Shown: positions 1 through 8,925 of the stretch, one piece after another | Layout of the letters: each line of letters begins with the position of its first letter | Numbering within the stretch: position 1 is the first letter of the stretch | From: Rhodospirillales bacterium | GTDB taxonomy: Bacteria; Pseudomonadota; Alphaproteobacteria; ATCC43930; CGMCC-115725 | Length of the DNA stretch: 64,000 nucleotides | NCBI GenBank assembly: GCA_027315365.1 | Contig: DAHUYF010000100.1 | Coordinates: forward strand, 1-64,000 | Direction of reading: 5' to 3' | Position numbers and translations under genes: made by a program | Notes under the pieces: model-generated | The model's database searches: none | The model's input: the letters and a program-made list of their open reading frames with translations, nothing else | What the model was told of the DNA's origin: nothing

Positions 1-246
1 GATTTTCGCCATCAAGGCCCAGACGCGTCGCTCGCTGTCGGTGCCTTCGGGCGCCAGCGGCAGGCTGAAGGCTTTGCGCGTGCCGGCGAAATAGGCGACG
101 AGCTGGCGCTTGGCGCTGAGCAATTGCCGGCTCGGCTTGCCGGTGGATTTGCCGCCCCAGACCAAAGAGGTGATCGCGCCATTCTCCTCGAAGATGGTGA
201 GGCGGCCGATCGGGCTCGGGAGCGACAGCTGCGGCACGGCGCTCAC
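1..246 (-). CDS. ogt: Methylated-DNA--protein-cysteine methyltransferase, N-terminal part (cut by window edge)
   Basis: The minus strand from the GTG at 246 to the window edge encodes 82 residues resembling the N-terminal domain of Ogt/MGMT DNA repair proteins: a SPIGRLTIF strand, then AYFAG and FSLPLAP segments, ending in the RRVW helix that precedes the active-site domain. The catalytic PCHR motif would lie beyond the left edge and cannot be checked. The start overlaps the DUF255 stop by four bases (GTGA), which suggests translational coupling in one operon. The family removes alkyl groups from O6-alkylguanine. The assignment rests on motif order and length only. Confidence 0.75.
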   Translation of the reverse strand, partial: MSAVPQLSLPSPIGRLTIFEENGAITSLVWGGKSTGKPSRQLLSAKRQLVAYFAGTRKAFSLPLAPEGTDSERRVWALMAKI

Positions 247-2261
247 CCGGCTTGATCCAATGCCCGGGCGAACGCGTCGGCTTCGGTCAGCGGCAAAGAG
301 CAGGTCTGGCCGCGGCAGACATAGGCGGTGGCGCGGCCTTCGATTTGCGTCTTGCCCGCGGCCGGATGCGCGGGCGGCAAGGCATCGCCGGGCGCGACGA
401 CGCTCAGGATCTTGTTGGGGAGATTCATGGCATTGATCGCGCGGAGCAGATGCTGCGTGTCGGCATTCCGGCGATCGCCGATCACCACGATCTGCAATCC
501 GCGCAGCAACAGCTCGGCCGCGTTGAGCAAGGTGGAGGGCCCGAAGATGCTGCGCCGGACATCGCCGGCAAACGCATCGAGCGTCGCCTGCGCCGCGGCA
601 CGATAGCGATCCTCGCCGGTCAAATAATAAAGCCGCGCTAGCACCGCCGCCATGACGCCATTGCCCGACGGGTTGGGCTGATCGAGCGCGGTCTTGGCGC
701 GCGCGATCAGGCTCTCGGCGTCATCGGCCGTGAAAAAGAACCCGCCGCGCGGATCGGCGTAATGCGCGGTTGCGGTTGCAACCCAGCTTTGCGCGTGATC
801 GAGAAAGCCGCGCTCGCCCGTTGCTTCGTAAAGCGCCAGCGCGGCGCGACTCATATTGGCGTAATCGTCGAGGATCGCCGCATGCTGCGCGCGGCCGCGC
901 CAGGAATGAAGGAGCCGGTTCTCGCCGGTGCCGAGCGCCGTCACGATGAAGGCAAAGCCCTCTCGCGCGCGGTCGAGCCAGTCTTCGCGGTCAAAGACAC
1001 AAGCGGCGTTGGCCAGCGCTGCGATCATAAGCCCGTTCCAATCCGCCAGCACCTTGTCGTCGGTGCCGGGACGAATGCGTCCGCCCCGCCGCGCCAGAAG
1101 CGTCGCGCGATCCTCGGCCAGCGCCGTCTCGATCTCGGGCGAAGCCGCGCTCAGATGATCGAGGCGGTTGAGAATATTGTGCCCTTCCCAATTCCCGGCC
1201 TCGGTCACATCGTAGATGTCCTTGAAGCGCGCTGCGCGCGCGCCCAAGACCTCGTCGATCTCGGCCGCGCTCCAAACGTAGAATTTTCCTTCCTCATGCT
1301 CGCTATCGGCATCGAGGCTCGAGGCAAAGCCGCCGTCGGGCAAGCGCATCTCGCGCGCGAGCCAGGCGATGGTCTCTTCGATGCGCCGCTGATAGAGCGG
1401 CTTCTTCGTTTCCTGCCACGCGGCGCAGAGCAGATCGGTCAGCAGCGCATTGTCGTAGAGCATCTTCTCGAAATGCGGCACCAGCCAGCGCGCGTCGACC
1501 GCGTAGCGCGCATAGCCGCCGCCGACATGGTCGTAGATGCCGCCTTGCGAGATGTGCTCGAGGGTAAGTTCGACGGCGCGGCGAAACGGCTCCTGCCGGG
1601 TGCGCTTCCAGGCGCGCCACAGCAGCTCGAAGAGTCCGACCTGCGGAAATTTCGGCGCGTCGCCGATGCCGCCGTTGAAGGGATCGACCTCGCGCACCAG
1701 CCGCTCGGCGAGGCGGTCGGTAAGCGCCGGCGACAGCCCGTCGCCGCCGCGCGGCGCGGCCAGCCGCGCCAGCGCTTCCGCCAGCGCGCCGACATTCTTA
1801 GCCACCGTGTCGCGGTCGTGCGCATAGGCGTTGTGGATGGCGCGCAGCACCTCGGGGAAGCCGGGCCGGCCCCAGCGCGCGGTCGGCGGGAAATAGGTCC
1901 CACCCCAGAACGGCTCGCCCTGCGGCGTCAGGAACATGGTCAGCGGCCAGCCGCCCTGCTCGCCCAGCAGCGCCAGCGCGTGCTGGTAGATCGCGTCGAG
2001 ATCCGGGCGCTCCTCGCGGTCGACCTTGATCGGCACGAAGAGCGTGTTCATGAGCTCGGCGATCGCCGGATCCTCGAAGCACTCATGCGCCATGACATGG
2101 CACCAATGGCAGGCGGCGTAGCCGACCGACAGCAGAATGGGCTTGTCGGCGGCGCGCGCGGCGGCGAGCACGGCGGGGCTCCAGGCCTGCCAATGCACAG
2201 GGTTGTCCTTGTGCTGCAGCAGGTAGGGGCTGGTTTCCTCGGCGAGGGCGTTTCTGTCCAT
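243..2261 (-). CDS. DUF255 thioredoxin-domain protein (YyaL/SSP411 family)
   Basis: This 672-residue protein starts with a thioredoxin-like DUF255 domain; C51 and C54 form the CHWCHVM motif seen in the YyaL/spermatogenesis-associated protein 20 family. Further on come GGWPLTMFLTP and GGTYFPP, then a long alpha/alpha-barrel part typical of six-hairpin glycosidase folds. The length is normal for the family. The ATG at 2261 was chosen because the family begins about twelve residues before SPYLLQHKDNPVHW; the frame stays open upstream to 2474, but that part has no family character and overlaps the divergent ferredoxin gene. The biochemical role is not established; redox or nucleotide-sugar epimerase-like functions have been suggested for relatives. 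Confidence 0.9.
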   Translation of the reverse strand: MDRNALAEETSPYLLQHKDNPVHWQAWSPAVLAAARAADKPILLSVGYAACHWCHVMAHECFEDPAIAELMNTLFVPIKVDREERPDLDAIYQHALALLGEQGGWPLTMFLTPQGEPFWGGTYFPPTARWGRPGFPEVLRAIHNAYAHDRDTVAKNVGALAEALARLAAPRGGDGLSPALTDRLAERLVREVDPFNGGIGDAPKFPQVGLFELLWRAWKRTRQEPFRRAVELTLEHISQGGIYDHVGGGYARYAVDARWLVPHFEKMLYDNALLTDLLCAAWQETKKPLYQRRIEETIAWLAREMRLPDGGFASSLDADSEHEEGKFYVWSAAEIDEVLGARAARFKDIYDVTEAGNWEGHNILNRLDHLSAASPEIETALAEDRATLLARRGGRIRPGTDDKVLADWNGLMIAALANAACVFDREDWLDRAREGFAFIVTALGTGENRLLHSWRGRAQHAAILDDYANMSRAALALYEATGERGFLDHAQSWVATATAHYADPRGGFFFTADDAESLIARAKTALDQPNPSGNGVMAAVLARLYYLTGEDRYRAAAQATLDAFAGDVRRSIFGPSTLLNAAELLLRGLQIVVIGDRRNADTQHLLRAINAMNLPNKILSVVAPGDALPPAHPAAGKTQIEGRATAYVCRGQTCSLPLTEADAFARALDQAG

Positions 2262-2358
2262 GGGGGCAAACGGGACCGGAGGAGGGGTGCATTGCGTCCG
2301 GTGCCCTCCGACTATACTGTGACGCCCGCGCTTTGCACCAACCCTATCGCTTCCCGCC

Positions 2359-2706
2359 ATGGCCGCCGATCCGCCGTTCTTCTTTCGCCAGCACGTGTTC
2401 TGCTGCACCAACACGCGTCCGCCGGGACACCAGCGCGGCTGCTGCACCGCGAAGGGCAGCGAGAAGCTGCGCAACTACATGAAGGTGCGCGCCAAGGAGC
2501 TCGGCCTGGACCGGGTGCGCATCAACGCCGCCGGTTGCCTCGACCGCTGCGAGCTCGGCCCGACCATGGTGATCTATCCCGAGGGCGTCTGGTACGGCTA
2601 CCGCAGCACGGCGGATATCGACGAAATCCTGCAGCAGCATCTTGTCGAAGGCGGCCGCGTCGAGCGGCTGATGCTGCGGCCCGACCAGAAACCGGCGGAC
2701 GAATAG
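2359..2706 (+). CDS. 2Fe-2S ferredoxin, thioredoxin-like fold
   Basis: The 115-residue protein has the cysteine layout of thioredoxin-like [2Fe-2S] ferredoxins: C15/C16, C28/C29, C60 and C64, the last two in AGCLDRCELGP. It begins with FRQHVFCCTN, a common opening for this family in Proteobacteria. It is probably a small cytoplasmic electron carrier; its partner is unknown. It is transcribed away from the DUF255 gene, with 97 bases between the two starts that must hold both promoters. Confidence 0.88.
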   Translation: MAADPPFFFRQHVFCCTNTRPPGHQRGCCTAKGSEKLRNYMKVRAKELGLDRVRINAAGCLDRCELGPTMVIYPEGVWYGYRSTADIDEILQQHLVEGGRVERLMLRPDQKPADE

Positions 2707-2791
2707 GATCGCCGCGCCGCGCCGGCACCGGGGGAATGACGCCGCATCCTCGCTGTTAGCTCGATAGGAGCGAACAGAAAAGAGGTGCTCA

Positions 2792-3265
2792 ATGACGCGC
2801 ACAAGTTTGATCGCGGCGGCGGCTTCCCTGGCACTGCTGGCGACGCCGGCGCTGGCCCAGACCGCCGCGCCCGGCGGTGCGCCGCAGGGCGGCGGTGGCC
2901 TCGGTGCAGCGCCATCGGCGACGCAGACCCGACCGAAGCCGGACCCGTTGCGGCAGGAGGACGTGTCGCAGATCAAGGGCGCCGCCGTCTATGGCAGCGA
3001 CGGCAAGAAGATCGGCGAAGTCTCGACCGCACTGATGCGGCCGGAGACGCACACGCTGGACCGCCTGGTGGTCGGCGCCGGCGGGGTGCTCGGCGTCGGC
3101 GCGCATGACGTGGCGCTGCCGCTCAGCCAGTTCCACTGGGATGTGCAGAAGGGCGGCTTCGTCGTCAACCAGACCGAGGCGCAGCTCAAAGCCATGCCCG
3201 GCTGGAGCGGTTCCGGCGGTATCTTCAGCGGCACCAGCACGCCGCCCCGAGACGGCAACCGCTAA
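2792..3265 (+). CDS. Secreted PRC-barrel domain protein
   Basis: The 157-residue product has a clear signal peptide (positively charged start, hydrophobic run, ALA-Q cleavage site near residue 23), a low-complexity Gly/Pro linker, then a PRC-barrel domain from about residue 60 with VYGSDGKKIGEVS and a late FVVNQTEAQLKAMPGW segment. Such periplasmic PRC-barrel proteins are common in Alphaproteobacteria; the function is unknown. An AAAGAGGTG ribosome binding site lies just before the ATG. A strong hairpin follows the stop codon. Confidence 0.82.
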   Translation: MTRTSLIAAAASLALLATPALAQTAAPGGAPQGGGGLGAAPSATQTRPKPDPLRQEDVSQIKGAAVYGSDGKKIGEVSTALMRPETHTLDRLVVGAGGVLGVGAHDVALPLSQFHWDVQKGGFVVNQTEAQLKAMPGWSGSGGIFSGTSTPPRDGNR

Positions 3266-3283
3266 CCGTCGCCAAGCGCCGTC

Positions 3284-3316
3284 CGGCCGGCGAAGATCGC
3301 GCATCTTCGCCGGCCG
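3284..3316 (+). terminator. Strong hairpin after the PRC-barrel gene
   Basis: A perfect 14-base inverted repeat (arms 3284-3297 and 3303-3316, loop of five) sits 18 bases after the PRC-barrel stop codon. There is no T-run on the plus strand, so this is either a weak intrinsic terminator or an RNA-stabilising structure. It separates the PRC-barrel gene from mnmE. Confidence 0.5.
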
Positions 3317-3365
3317 CGGTCGCGCCGGCGTTGACAGCGGCGCGGATCTGCGCGACCCAGTCGCG

Positions 3366-4700
3366 ATGAGCGACACCATTTTCGCGCTGGCGACGGCGCC
3401 CGGTCGCGCCGGCATCGCGGTCTTTCGGCTTTCCGGACCTGCGGCGCGCCGCGCTCTCGAAGCCGTGGTGGGCGCGGTGCCGCAGCCGCGCGTCGCGACG
3501 CGAGCGCGCTTCCGCGACCCGGCGAGCGGCGAGACCATCGATGACGGGCTGACGCTGTTCTTCCCGGCGCCGCGCAGCGCCACTGGCGAGGATGTGGCCG
3601 AGCTGCACATCCATGGCAGCCGCGCGGTGGCTTTGGCGCTGGCGGCGGTGCTGGTGCGGTTGCCGGGGCTGCGCCCGGCCGCGCCGGGCGAGTTCACACG
3701 CCGTGCCTTCGAGCACGGCAAGCTCGATCTCACCGCGGCCGAAGGTCTCGCCGATCTCGTCGCCGCCGAGACCGCGGCGCAGCGCCGTCAGGCGCTGCGG
3801 CAGCTCGCGGGCGAGTTTGGGCGGCTCTGCGAAGCCTGGCGGGCGCGGCTGCTGCGGGCGCTTGCGCAGATTGAAGCCGAGATCGATTTTCCCGAGGAAG
3901 GACTGCCGGAGAATCTCTGGCGCGGCGTTCGCGCCGAGGCGCAGGCCCTGCGCGGCGAGATCGCCTGTCATCTCGCCGATGACCGCCGCGGCGAGCGGCT
4001 ACGCGATGGTTTGGCGGTGGCGATCCTGGGGCCGCCCAATGCCGGCAAGTCCAGCCTGATGAATGCGCTGGCGCGGCGCGAGGTGGCGATCACCGCCGCC
4101 AGCGCCGGCACCACCCGCGACGTTATCGAGGTGGCGCTCGATCTCGGCGGCTATCCGCTGCTGCTGGCGGACACGGCGGGGCTGCGCGCGGCGGCCGATG
4201 CGGTGGAGGAGGAGGGGGTGCGCCGCGCCCATGCGCGCGCCGCCGCGGCCGACGTGAAGCTGATCGTGGTGGACGCCACCCAACCCGAGGGGTCGGCGGC
4301 GGTGGCTGGTGTGGTCGACGCGGCGGCGCTGGTGGTGGCCAACAAGATCGATCTGGCGCCTGGCGGAGCGGCGGACTGGGCCGACCGCCTCGGCGCTGGT
4401 CCAGCGCTGCGGCTTTCTGTCCATACCGGCGAGGGCATGGCGGCGCTGCTGGCGCGGCTCGAGGCCGAGGTGGCGCGGCGCTTCAGCGCCGGCGGCGCGC
4501 CGGCGATCACCCGCGCCCGCCATCGCCAGGCGCTCGAGGCGACGCTATCTGCCCTCGATCGCTTTTTCGCCGCGCCGCTGCCGGAGCTAGCCGCCGAGGA
4601 TCTGCGCGCCGCCACCCGCTCGCTCGGCCGCATCACCGGCCGCGTCGATGTCGAGGACCTGCTCGATGTCATTTTCCGCGAATTCTGCATCGGCAAGTGA
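3366..4700 (+). CDS. mnmE: tRNA uridine-5-carboxymethylaminomethyl modification GTPase MnmE
   Basis: The 444-residue protein has the MnmE order: N-terminal folate-binding domain (TIFALATAPGRAGIAVFR), a helical part, a G domain with P-loop GPPNAGKSS at 222-230, TT in switch I near 249, DTAG at 269-272 and NKID, and the invariant C-terminal FCIGK with its cysteine. With MnmG it modifies the wobble uridine of certain tRNAs. The ATG at 3366 gives the family N-terminus; the frame is open to 3105, but that part overlaps the PRC-barrel gene. MnmG lies 1.7 kb downstream with a transporter in between. Confidence 0.97.
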   Translation: MSDTIFALATAPGRAGIAVFRLSGPAARRALEAVVGAVPQPRVATRARFRDPASGETIDDGLTLFFPAPRSATGEDVAELHIHGSRAVALALAAVLVRLPGLRPAAPGEFTRRAFEHGKLDLTAAEGLADLVAAETAAQRRQALRQLAGEFGRLCEAWRARLLRALAQIEAEIDFPEEGLPENLWRGVRAEAQALRGEIACHLADDRRGERLRDGLAVAILGPPNAGKSSLMNALARREVAITAASAGTTRDVIEVALDLGGYPLLLADTAGLRAAADAVEEEGVRRAHARAAAADVKLIVVDATQPEGSAAVAGVVDAAALVVANKIDLAPGGAADWADRLGAGPALRLSVHTGEGMAALLARLEAEVARRFSAGGAPAITRARHRQALEATLSALDRFFAAPLPELAAEDLRAATRSLGRITGRVDVEDLLDVIFREFCIGK

Positions 4701-4935
4701 GCGTCGGAAATGGCACAATTAAAAGCCAATTTTTTGCCTGAATGAACTGTCTAATTGACGTAACACCGACAAAAACCCCTATATTAGCCCCTATATTGCG
4801 TAATATTTGAAATATAGGAACTATTTTTTATTTCAATAAGTAGCAGAGCGCTATCTATAATAGCCGCACTATTTAATTTGATAGTTTATCGTCCCATATA
4901 TGGAGCGATAGATATTTAATGAGATGGGCGTCGGA
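4701..4935. other. AT-rich island directly after mnmE, flanked by 8-base direct repeats
   Basis: From the mnmE stop to about 4925 the sequence turns sharply AT-rich, unlike anything else in the window, and codes for nothing convincing. It is bracketed by GCGTCGGA at 4701-4708 and 4928-4935. Inside are two direct copies of CCCCTATATT (4776-4785, 4788-4797), an inverted partner AATATAGG (4811-4818), and a palindrome CCATATATGG (4894-4903) with outer ATCG/CGAT arms (4888-4891, 4906-4909). No DnaA-box consensus was found. It could be a small non-autonomous element, a protein-binding region or a replication/segregation site. Confidence 0.6.
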
Positions 4936-4997
4936 CCATTTCTCTGACGAGGGCCAAATTTTCTTGGGGTTGTCCGCGAAACGCCGCCCCACCGCCC

Positions 4998-6170
4998 TCA
5001 AAAGTCGATTTCGGGGGCGATTTTGGCGGGTTGGGTCGCCAAAATCAGCGCCAACAATGCGAAAACCGCACCCAAAGCCTCAAATCCGGCACCGGCGGCG
5101 TAAAGCGGGACGTAGCTGTGCAGCAGACCATAGGCGAAGGCCATGGCATAGGCGCCGAGCACCTGGAAGAGGCCGAACACCAGGGTGGCAAAGCCCCAGG
5201 CGCGGGTCTGCAGGCCGGGGGCGACCAGCGTCGTGATGCGCGCGGCGCAGAGCGCGGCGATGCCGGGGGTGAGTGCGCCGGTGACCAGAGAGGAGAGAGC
5301 CAGGAAAGGCAGCGACGTGACTAGGCTCGGCAGCAGCACCACACCGCTTTTGATGACGAATGCCAGGATCAGCGCCCGGCCGATGCCGATGGCGTCACCG
5401 ACACGGCCGGCGACCGCCGGGCCGACGGCTGCGCCCACTCCCAGCAGCAGCCATTGCGCCGCGCCGGCGGCGGTGCCGAGCCCCAGGCTGCGGGCGATGT
5501 AATCGACCCAGAACAGATTGTGCGGCACGAATCCGATTCCGTCCATGCCGAAGGCCAGCGCCACCAGCCAGGCGGCACCGCCGAGCCGTGGCCGGGCGGC
5601 GAGTGCCGAGACGACCGGCACGCTGCCGCGCCATCGGCCCCAGGTCGCGAGGGTGGTGACCAGCGCGCCCAGCGCCAGCGCCGCCCAGACGCCAGCCAGG
5701 CTCCAGGCGGCCAGCGGCGGTACCAGCAAGCTGGAAAGGGCGATGCCGGCGCCGACGCCGCTATAGATGACTCCGCCGTGCCGGCCGCGCTCGCCGGCGG
5801 GCACCTCGGCTAAAAGGAAGCTAGGCGCCAGCACCATCAGCGCCGCGCCGGCGGCGCCGGCGAGAAAGCGCCAGGGGAAGTACCACCAGAACCCGCCGGG
5901 CCAGGCGCAGGCGCCGAGGCCGAGGATCGACAGCACGAAGCAGCCGCGGATGGTGCGGGCGAGGCCGACGGTGCCGGCGAGCGGCGCGGCGCCGGCGGCG
6001 CCGGCGAGATAGCCGGCCAGGTTGGCAGCGCCGAGATAGGCGGCCCCGGTCTCGCTCACGACCCCGGCGCCGATCATGAATGGGATGAGGGGGGTATAGG
6101 CGAAGCGGCAGAGCCCGACACCGTCAAGGGTCGCAAGCAGACCGGGCCAGGAATGGCGCCACCAGGGCAT
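4998..6170 (-). CDS. MFS transporter, YbfB/YjiJ (UPF0226) type
   Basis: This protein of about 390 residues is almost entirely hydrophobic with about twelve membrane segments. Its start, DGVGLCRFAYTPLIPFMI, matches the YbfB/YjiJ branch of the major facilitator superfamily, which carries a conserved G-x-GRFAYTPLLP motif. The substrate is unknown. The ATG at 6170 is preferred over 6176 because the GGAG box touches the upstream ATG but sits six bases before this one. The gene lies opposite to and between mnmE and mnmG, interrupting a usually compact neighbourhood. Confidence 0.85.
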   Translation of the reverse strand: MPWWRHSWPGLLATLDGVGLCRFAYTPLIPFMIGAGVVSETGAAYLGAANLAGYLAGAAGAAPLAGTVGLARTIRGCFVLSILGLGACAWPGGFWWYFPWRFLAGAAGAALMVLAPSFLLAEVPAGERGRHGGVIYSGVGAGIALSSLLVPPLAAWSLAGVWAALALGALVTTLATWGRWRGSVPVVSALAARPRLGGAAWLVALAFGMDGIGFVPHNLFWVDYIARSLGLGTAAGAAQWLLLGVGAAVGPAVAGRVGDAIGIGRALILAFVIKSGVVLLPSLVTSLPFLALSSLVTGALTPGIAALCAARITTLVAPGLQTRAWGFATLVFGLFQVLGAYAMAFAYGLLHSYVPLYAAGAGFEALGAVFALLALILATQPAKIAPEIDF

Positions 6171-6264
6171 CGGCATCTCCGTCGAGCTTGGTGCTCTTGA
6201 TCCGGTCGGCGCACGCTGTCAATAGCTAGTGCCCTATAGCCGCCAACCGCTAGATACAGAGTAA

Positions 6265-6280
6265 TGTTTCACGTGAAACA
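6265..6280. promoter_or_regulatory. parS centromere-like site 1
   Basis: The 16-base palindrome TGTTTCACGTGAAACA is an exact copy of the widely conserved bacterial parS consensus bound by ParB. It lies 118 bases before mnmG and 3.4 kb from parB, which is where origin-proximal parS sites are expected. Confidence 0.95.
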
Positions 6281-6397
6281 TTCACAGGGCTGGGACAACT
6301 CAGCCGCTACGGCTCCACTTGTGGTTGGCTCCAGCCACCCAGGGAAACGGGCATACGCCTTGTCCCTCCGGCACGAGGCTTCTATAAACTGCCACCC

Positions 6398-8260
6398 ATG
6401 GGCTTCGATGTAATCGTCATCGGCGGCGGCCATGCCGGCTGCGAAGCGGCGGCGGCGGCGGCACGGCTGGGCGCGCAGACCCTGTTGCTGACCCACAAGC
6501 GCGAGACCATCGGCGAGATGTCCTGCAATCCTGCCATTGGCGGGCTGGCGAAGGGGCACCTGGTGCGGGAGATCGACGCGCTGGACGGGGTCATGGGCCG
6601 AGCCATCGACCGCGCCGGCATCCAGTTTCGCCTGCTCAACCGCAGCAAGGGTCCGGCGGTGCGGGGACCGCGCGCCCAGGCCGATCGCAAGCTCTATCGC
6701 CGGGCCATGCAGGCGCTGCTCGAAGCGCAGCCCAATCTTACTATCCGCGCCGCCTCGGCCGAGGATCTGATGATCGACGATGCCGGCAGGGCCGCGGGTG
6801 TGGTCACTTCCGCCGGCGACATGATCGCCTGCGCCGGCGTGGTGCTGACCACCGGCACCTTCCTGCGCGGGGTCATCCATATCGGCAGCGAAAGTACGCC
6901 GGCGGGCCGGATCGGCGAGGCGCCCTCGCTCGGCCTGTCGGCCACGCTTGCCCGCGCCGGATTCCGGCTCGGCCGGCTCAAGACCGGAACCCCGCCGCGG
7001 TTGGACGGGCGGACCATCGACTGGCAGGGGCTCGACATCCAGCCGGGAGACGACCCGCCGGTGCCGTTCTCCTTCCTGACCGACCGAATCACCACGCCGC
7101 AGCGGGTTTGCCATATCACCAACACCACGCCCGCGACTCATGCGGTCATCCGGGCCAGCCTGCACCTCTCGCCGATCTATTCCGGCCAGATCGAAGGCGT
7201 CGGACCGCGTTATTGCCCCTCGATCGAAGACAAGGTGGTGCGTTTCGCCGAGCGCGACCGCCATCAGATCTTCCTCGAGCCGGAAGGTCTGGACGACGAC
7301 ACGATCTATCCCAACGGCATTTCCACCTCGCTGCCGCGGGATGTGCAGGCCGCTCTGCTCAAGACCGTTCCCGGCCTCCAGCGGGCGGCCATAACCCGGC
7401 CCGGCTATGCCATCGAGTATGATTTCATCGATCCGCGCGAGCTTCGGCCGAGCCTGGAAACCCGCCGCCTGCCCGGACTTTTCCTGGCCGGCCAGATCAA
7501 CGGCACCACCGGCTATGAAGAGGCGGCGGCACAAGGGCTGGTCGCGGGACTCAACGCCGCTCTGGCCGCGGGAGGCGGGGAGGCGTTCACGCTCGACCGC
7601 GCCAGCTCCTATATCGGCGTGCTGATCGACGATCTCGTCACCCGCGGCACCAACGAGCCCTACCGCATGTTCACCTCGCGGGCCGAATACCGGCTGGTGC
7701 TGCGGGCTGACAACGCCGACCAGCGCCTGACCCCGCTGGGCGGTCGCCTCGGCTGCGTCGGGGCGGGCCGGGCGGCGGCCTTCGCGGCGAAGCGGATGGC
7801 GCTGGAGCAGGGCAGGGAATTGCTGCGCCGCCTGTCGATGAGCCCTTCGGCGCTGCGCGCTCGCGGTTTCGCGGTGAATGCCGACGGCGTGCCGCGCAGC
7901 GCCGCCGAGCTGCTGGGCTATCCGGGTCAGGATATGACCGCCCTGGCGCGGCTTTGGCCGGAGCTGGCAGCGATACCGCCGGCGATCGCCGAGCAGTTCG
8001 AGATCGATGCGCGCTATGCCGGCTATATCGAACGCCAGGAAGAGGATATCCGGGCCTTCCGCCGCGACGAGGCGCTGCGCCTGCCGCGCGACCTCGATTA
8101 CGACGCGGTGGGCAGCCTGTCGAACGAGATCCGCGCCAAGCTGCGCAGCGCCCAACCGGAGACACTAGGTGCGGCAGCCCGCCTGTCCGGCGTCACCCCG
8201 GCGGCGCTGGTGGCGCTGTTGCGCTTCGTCCGGCGCCGGCCCGCCGCCGCGGAAGCCTGA
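6398..8260 (+). CDS. mnmG: tRNA uridine-5-carboxymethylaminomethyl modification enzyme MnmG (GidA)
   Basis: The 620-residue flavoprotein opens with the FAD-binding [14 protein letters not shown] motif (about 6-19), followed by the family signatures [24 protein letters not shown] and [13 protein letters not shown], and later [12 protein letters not shown]. It partners MnmE in forming cmnm5U at tRNA wobble positions. The C-terminal helical domain ([16 protein letters not shown]) is complete. The stop is followed two bases later by the rsmG start, so the two are probably co-transcribed with parAB. Confidence 0.98.
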   Translation: MGFDVIVIGGGHAGCEAAAAAARLGAQTLLLTHKRETIGEMSCNPAIGGLAKGHLVREIDALDGVMGRAIDRAGIQFRLLNRSKGPAVRGPRAQADRKLYRRAMQALLEAQPNLTIRAASAEDLMIDDAGRAAGVVTSAGDMIACAGVVLTTGTFLRGVIHIGSESTPAGRIGEAPSLGLSATLARAGFRLGRLKTGTPPRLDGRTIDWQGLDIQPGDDPPVPFSFLTDRITTPQRVCHITNTTPATHAVIRASLHLSPIYSGQIEGVGPRYCPSIEDKVVRFAERDRHQIFLEPEGLDDDTIYPNGISTSLPRDVQAALLKTVPGLQRAAITRPGYAIEYDFIDPRELRPSLETRRLPGLFLAGQINGTTGYEEAAAQGLVAGLNAALAAGGGEAFTLDRASSYIGVLIDDLVTRGTNEPYRMFTSRAEYRLVLRADNADQRLTPLGGRLGCVGAGRAAAFAAKRMALEQGRELLRRLSMSPSALRARGFAVNADGVPRSAAELLGYPGQDMTALARLWPELAAIPPAIAEQFEIDARYAGYIERQEEDIRAFRRDEALRLPRDLDYDAVGSLSNEIRAKLRSAQPETLGAAARLSGVTPAALVALLRFVRRRPAAAEA

Positions 8261-8262
8261 CC

Positions 8263-8925
8263 ATGGCCGGGCCGAGCCGGACTCCCCTGGGGATGGCGGG
8301 TTTTGCCAAACTCACCGGCGTTTCACGTGAAACACTAGACCGGCTCGCCAACTATGTAGATTTGCTTAATTCCTGGACCCGGCGGATCAATCTGGTCGGG
8401 CGCGACACATTAGGGGATGTATGGCGCCGCCATATCCTGGATTCGGCACAGCTTTTTCCCCTGGTCCCGCGCGAGGCGCGGAAGCTGGTGGATCTCGGCA
8501 GCGGCGCCGGGCTGCCGGGTATGGTGCTGGCGATCATGGGCGCGCCGGAAGTGCATCTCATCGAGTCCGACGGGCGCAAGGCGGTGTTTCTGCGCGAGGC
8601 GGTGCGGATCACCGGTGCCAACGCGATCATCCACGCGCAGCGAATCGACCGCGTGCCAGCCTTTGCCGCCGATGTCGTCACCGCGCGGGCGCTCGCGCCA
8701 TTGCCGGAGCTGCTGGCGATTTCCGAGCGATTCCTGGGCGCCGAGACGATTTGTCTCTTCCTCAAGGGGCGTATGGTTGACGAAGAATTGACCGACGCGG
8801 CCAAAACGTGGCATATCCGGCTTGAGCGCCAGCCCAGCCTGACCGATCCGTCCGGCTGCATCTTGCGTCTGGAGGCTATCGCCCGTGATCCTAGCGCCGG
8901 CAGCCCACGACTCTCTGATTCCTGA
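8263..8925 (+). CDS. rsmG: 16S rRNA (guanine-N7) methyltransferase RsmG (GidB)
   Basis: The 220-residue protein carries the RsmG signatures NLVGRDTL, RHILDSAQL and the SAM-binding VDLGSGAGLPGMVLAI, then ARALAPLPELL and FLKG. It methylates G527 of 16S rRNA. The ATG at 8263 gives the family N-terminus; a second ATG ten codons later is possible. The VSRET codons contain a parS site. The 3' end overlaps parA by 41 bases. Confidence 0.96.
   Translation: MAGPSRTPLGMAGFAKLTGVSRETLDRLANYVDLLNSWTRRINLVGRDTLGDVWRRHILDSAQLFPLVPREARKLVDLGSGAGLPGMVLAIMGAPEVHLIESDGRKAVFLREAVRITGANAIIHAQRIDRVPAFAADVVTARALAPLPELLAISERFLGAETICLFLKGRMVDEELTDAAKTWHIRLERQPSLTDPSGCILRLEAIARDPSAGSPRLSDS
8319..8334. promoter_or_regulatory. 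parS centromere-like site 2, inside rsmG
   Basis: A CGTTTCACGTGAAACA sequence matches the parS consensus at 15 of 16 positions, with the 14-base core palindrome perfect. It lies in the rsmG reading frame, where it spells V-S-R-E-T. It sits about 2 kb from the first site and about 1.4 kb before parB. Confidence 0.9.

Noticed and set aside
762..2759. Long plus-strand frame of 665 codons antisense to the DUF255 gene
   Set aside because: It is Arg/Ala-rich without family motifs and is a GC-bias shadow of the well-supported minus-strand gene.
4701..4935. Chromosome replication origin in the AT-rich island
   Set aside because: No TTWTNCACA-type DnaA boxes on either strand, so only a weak possibility; kept as an unexplained island.
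6269..8155. 628-codon minus-strand frame opposite mnmG
   Set aside because: Antisense to a certain gene, no recognisable domain.
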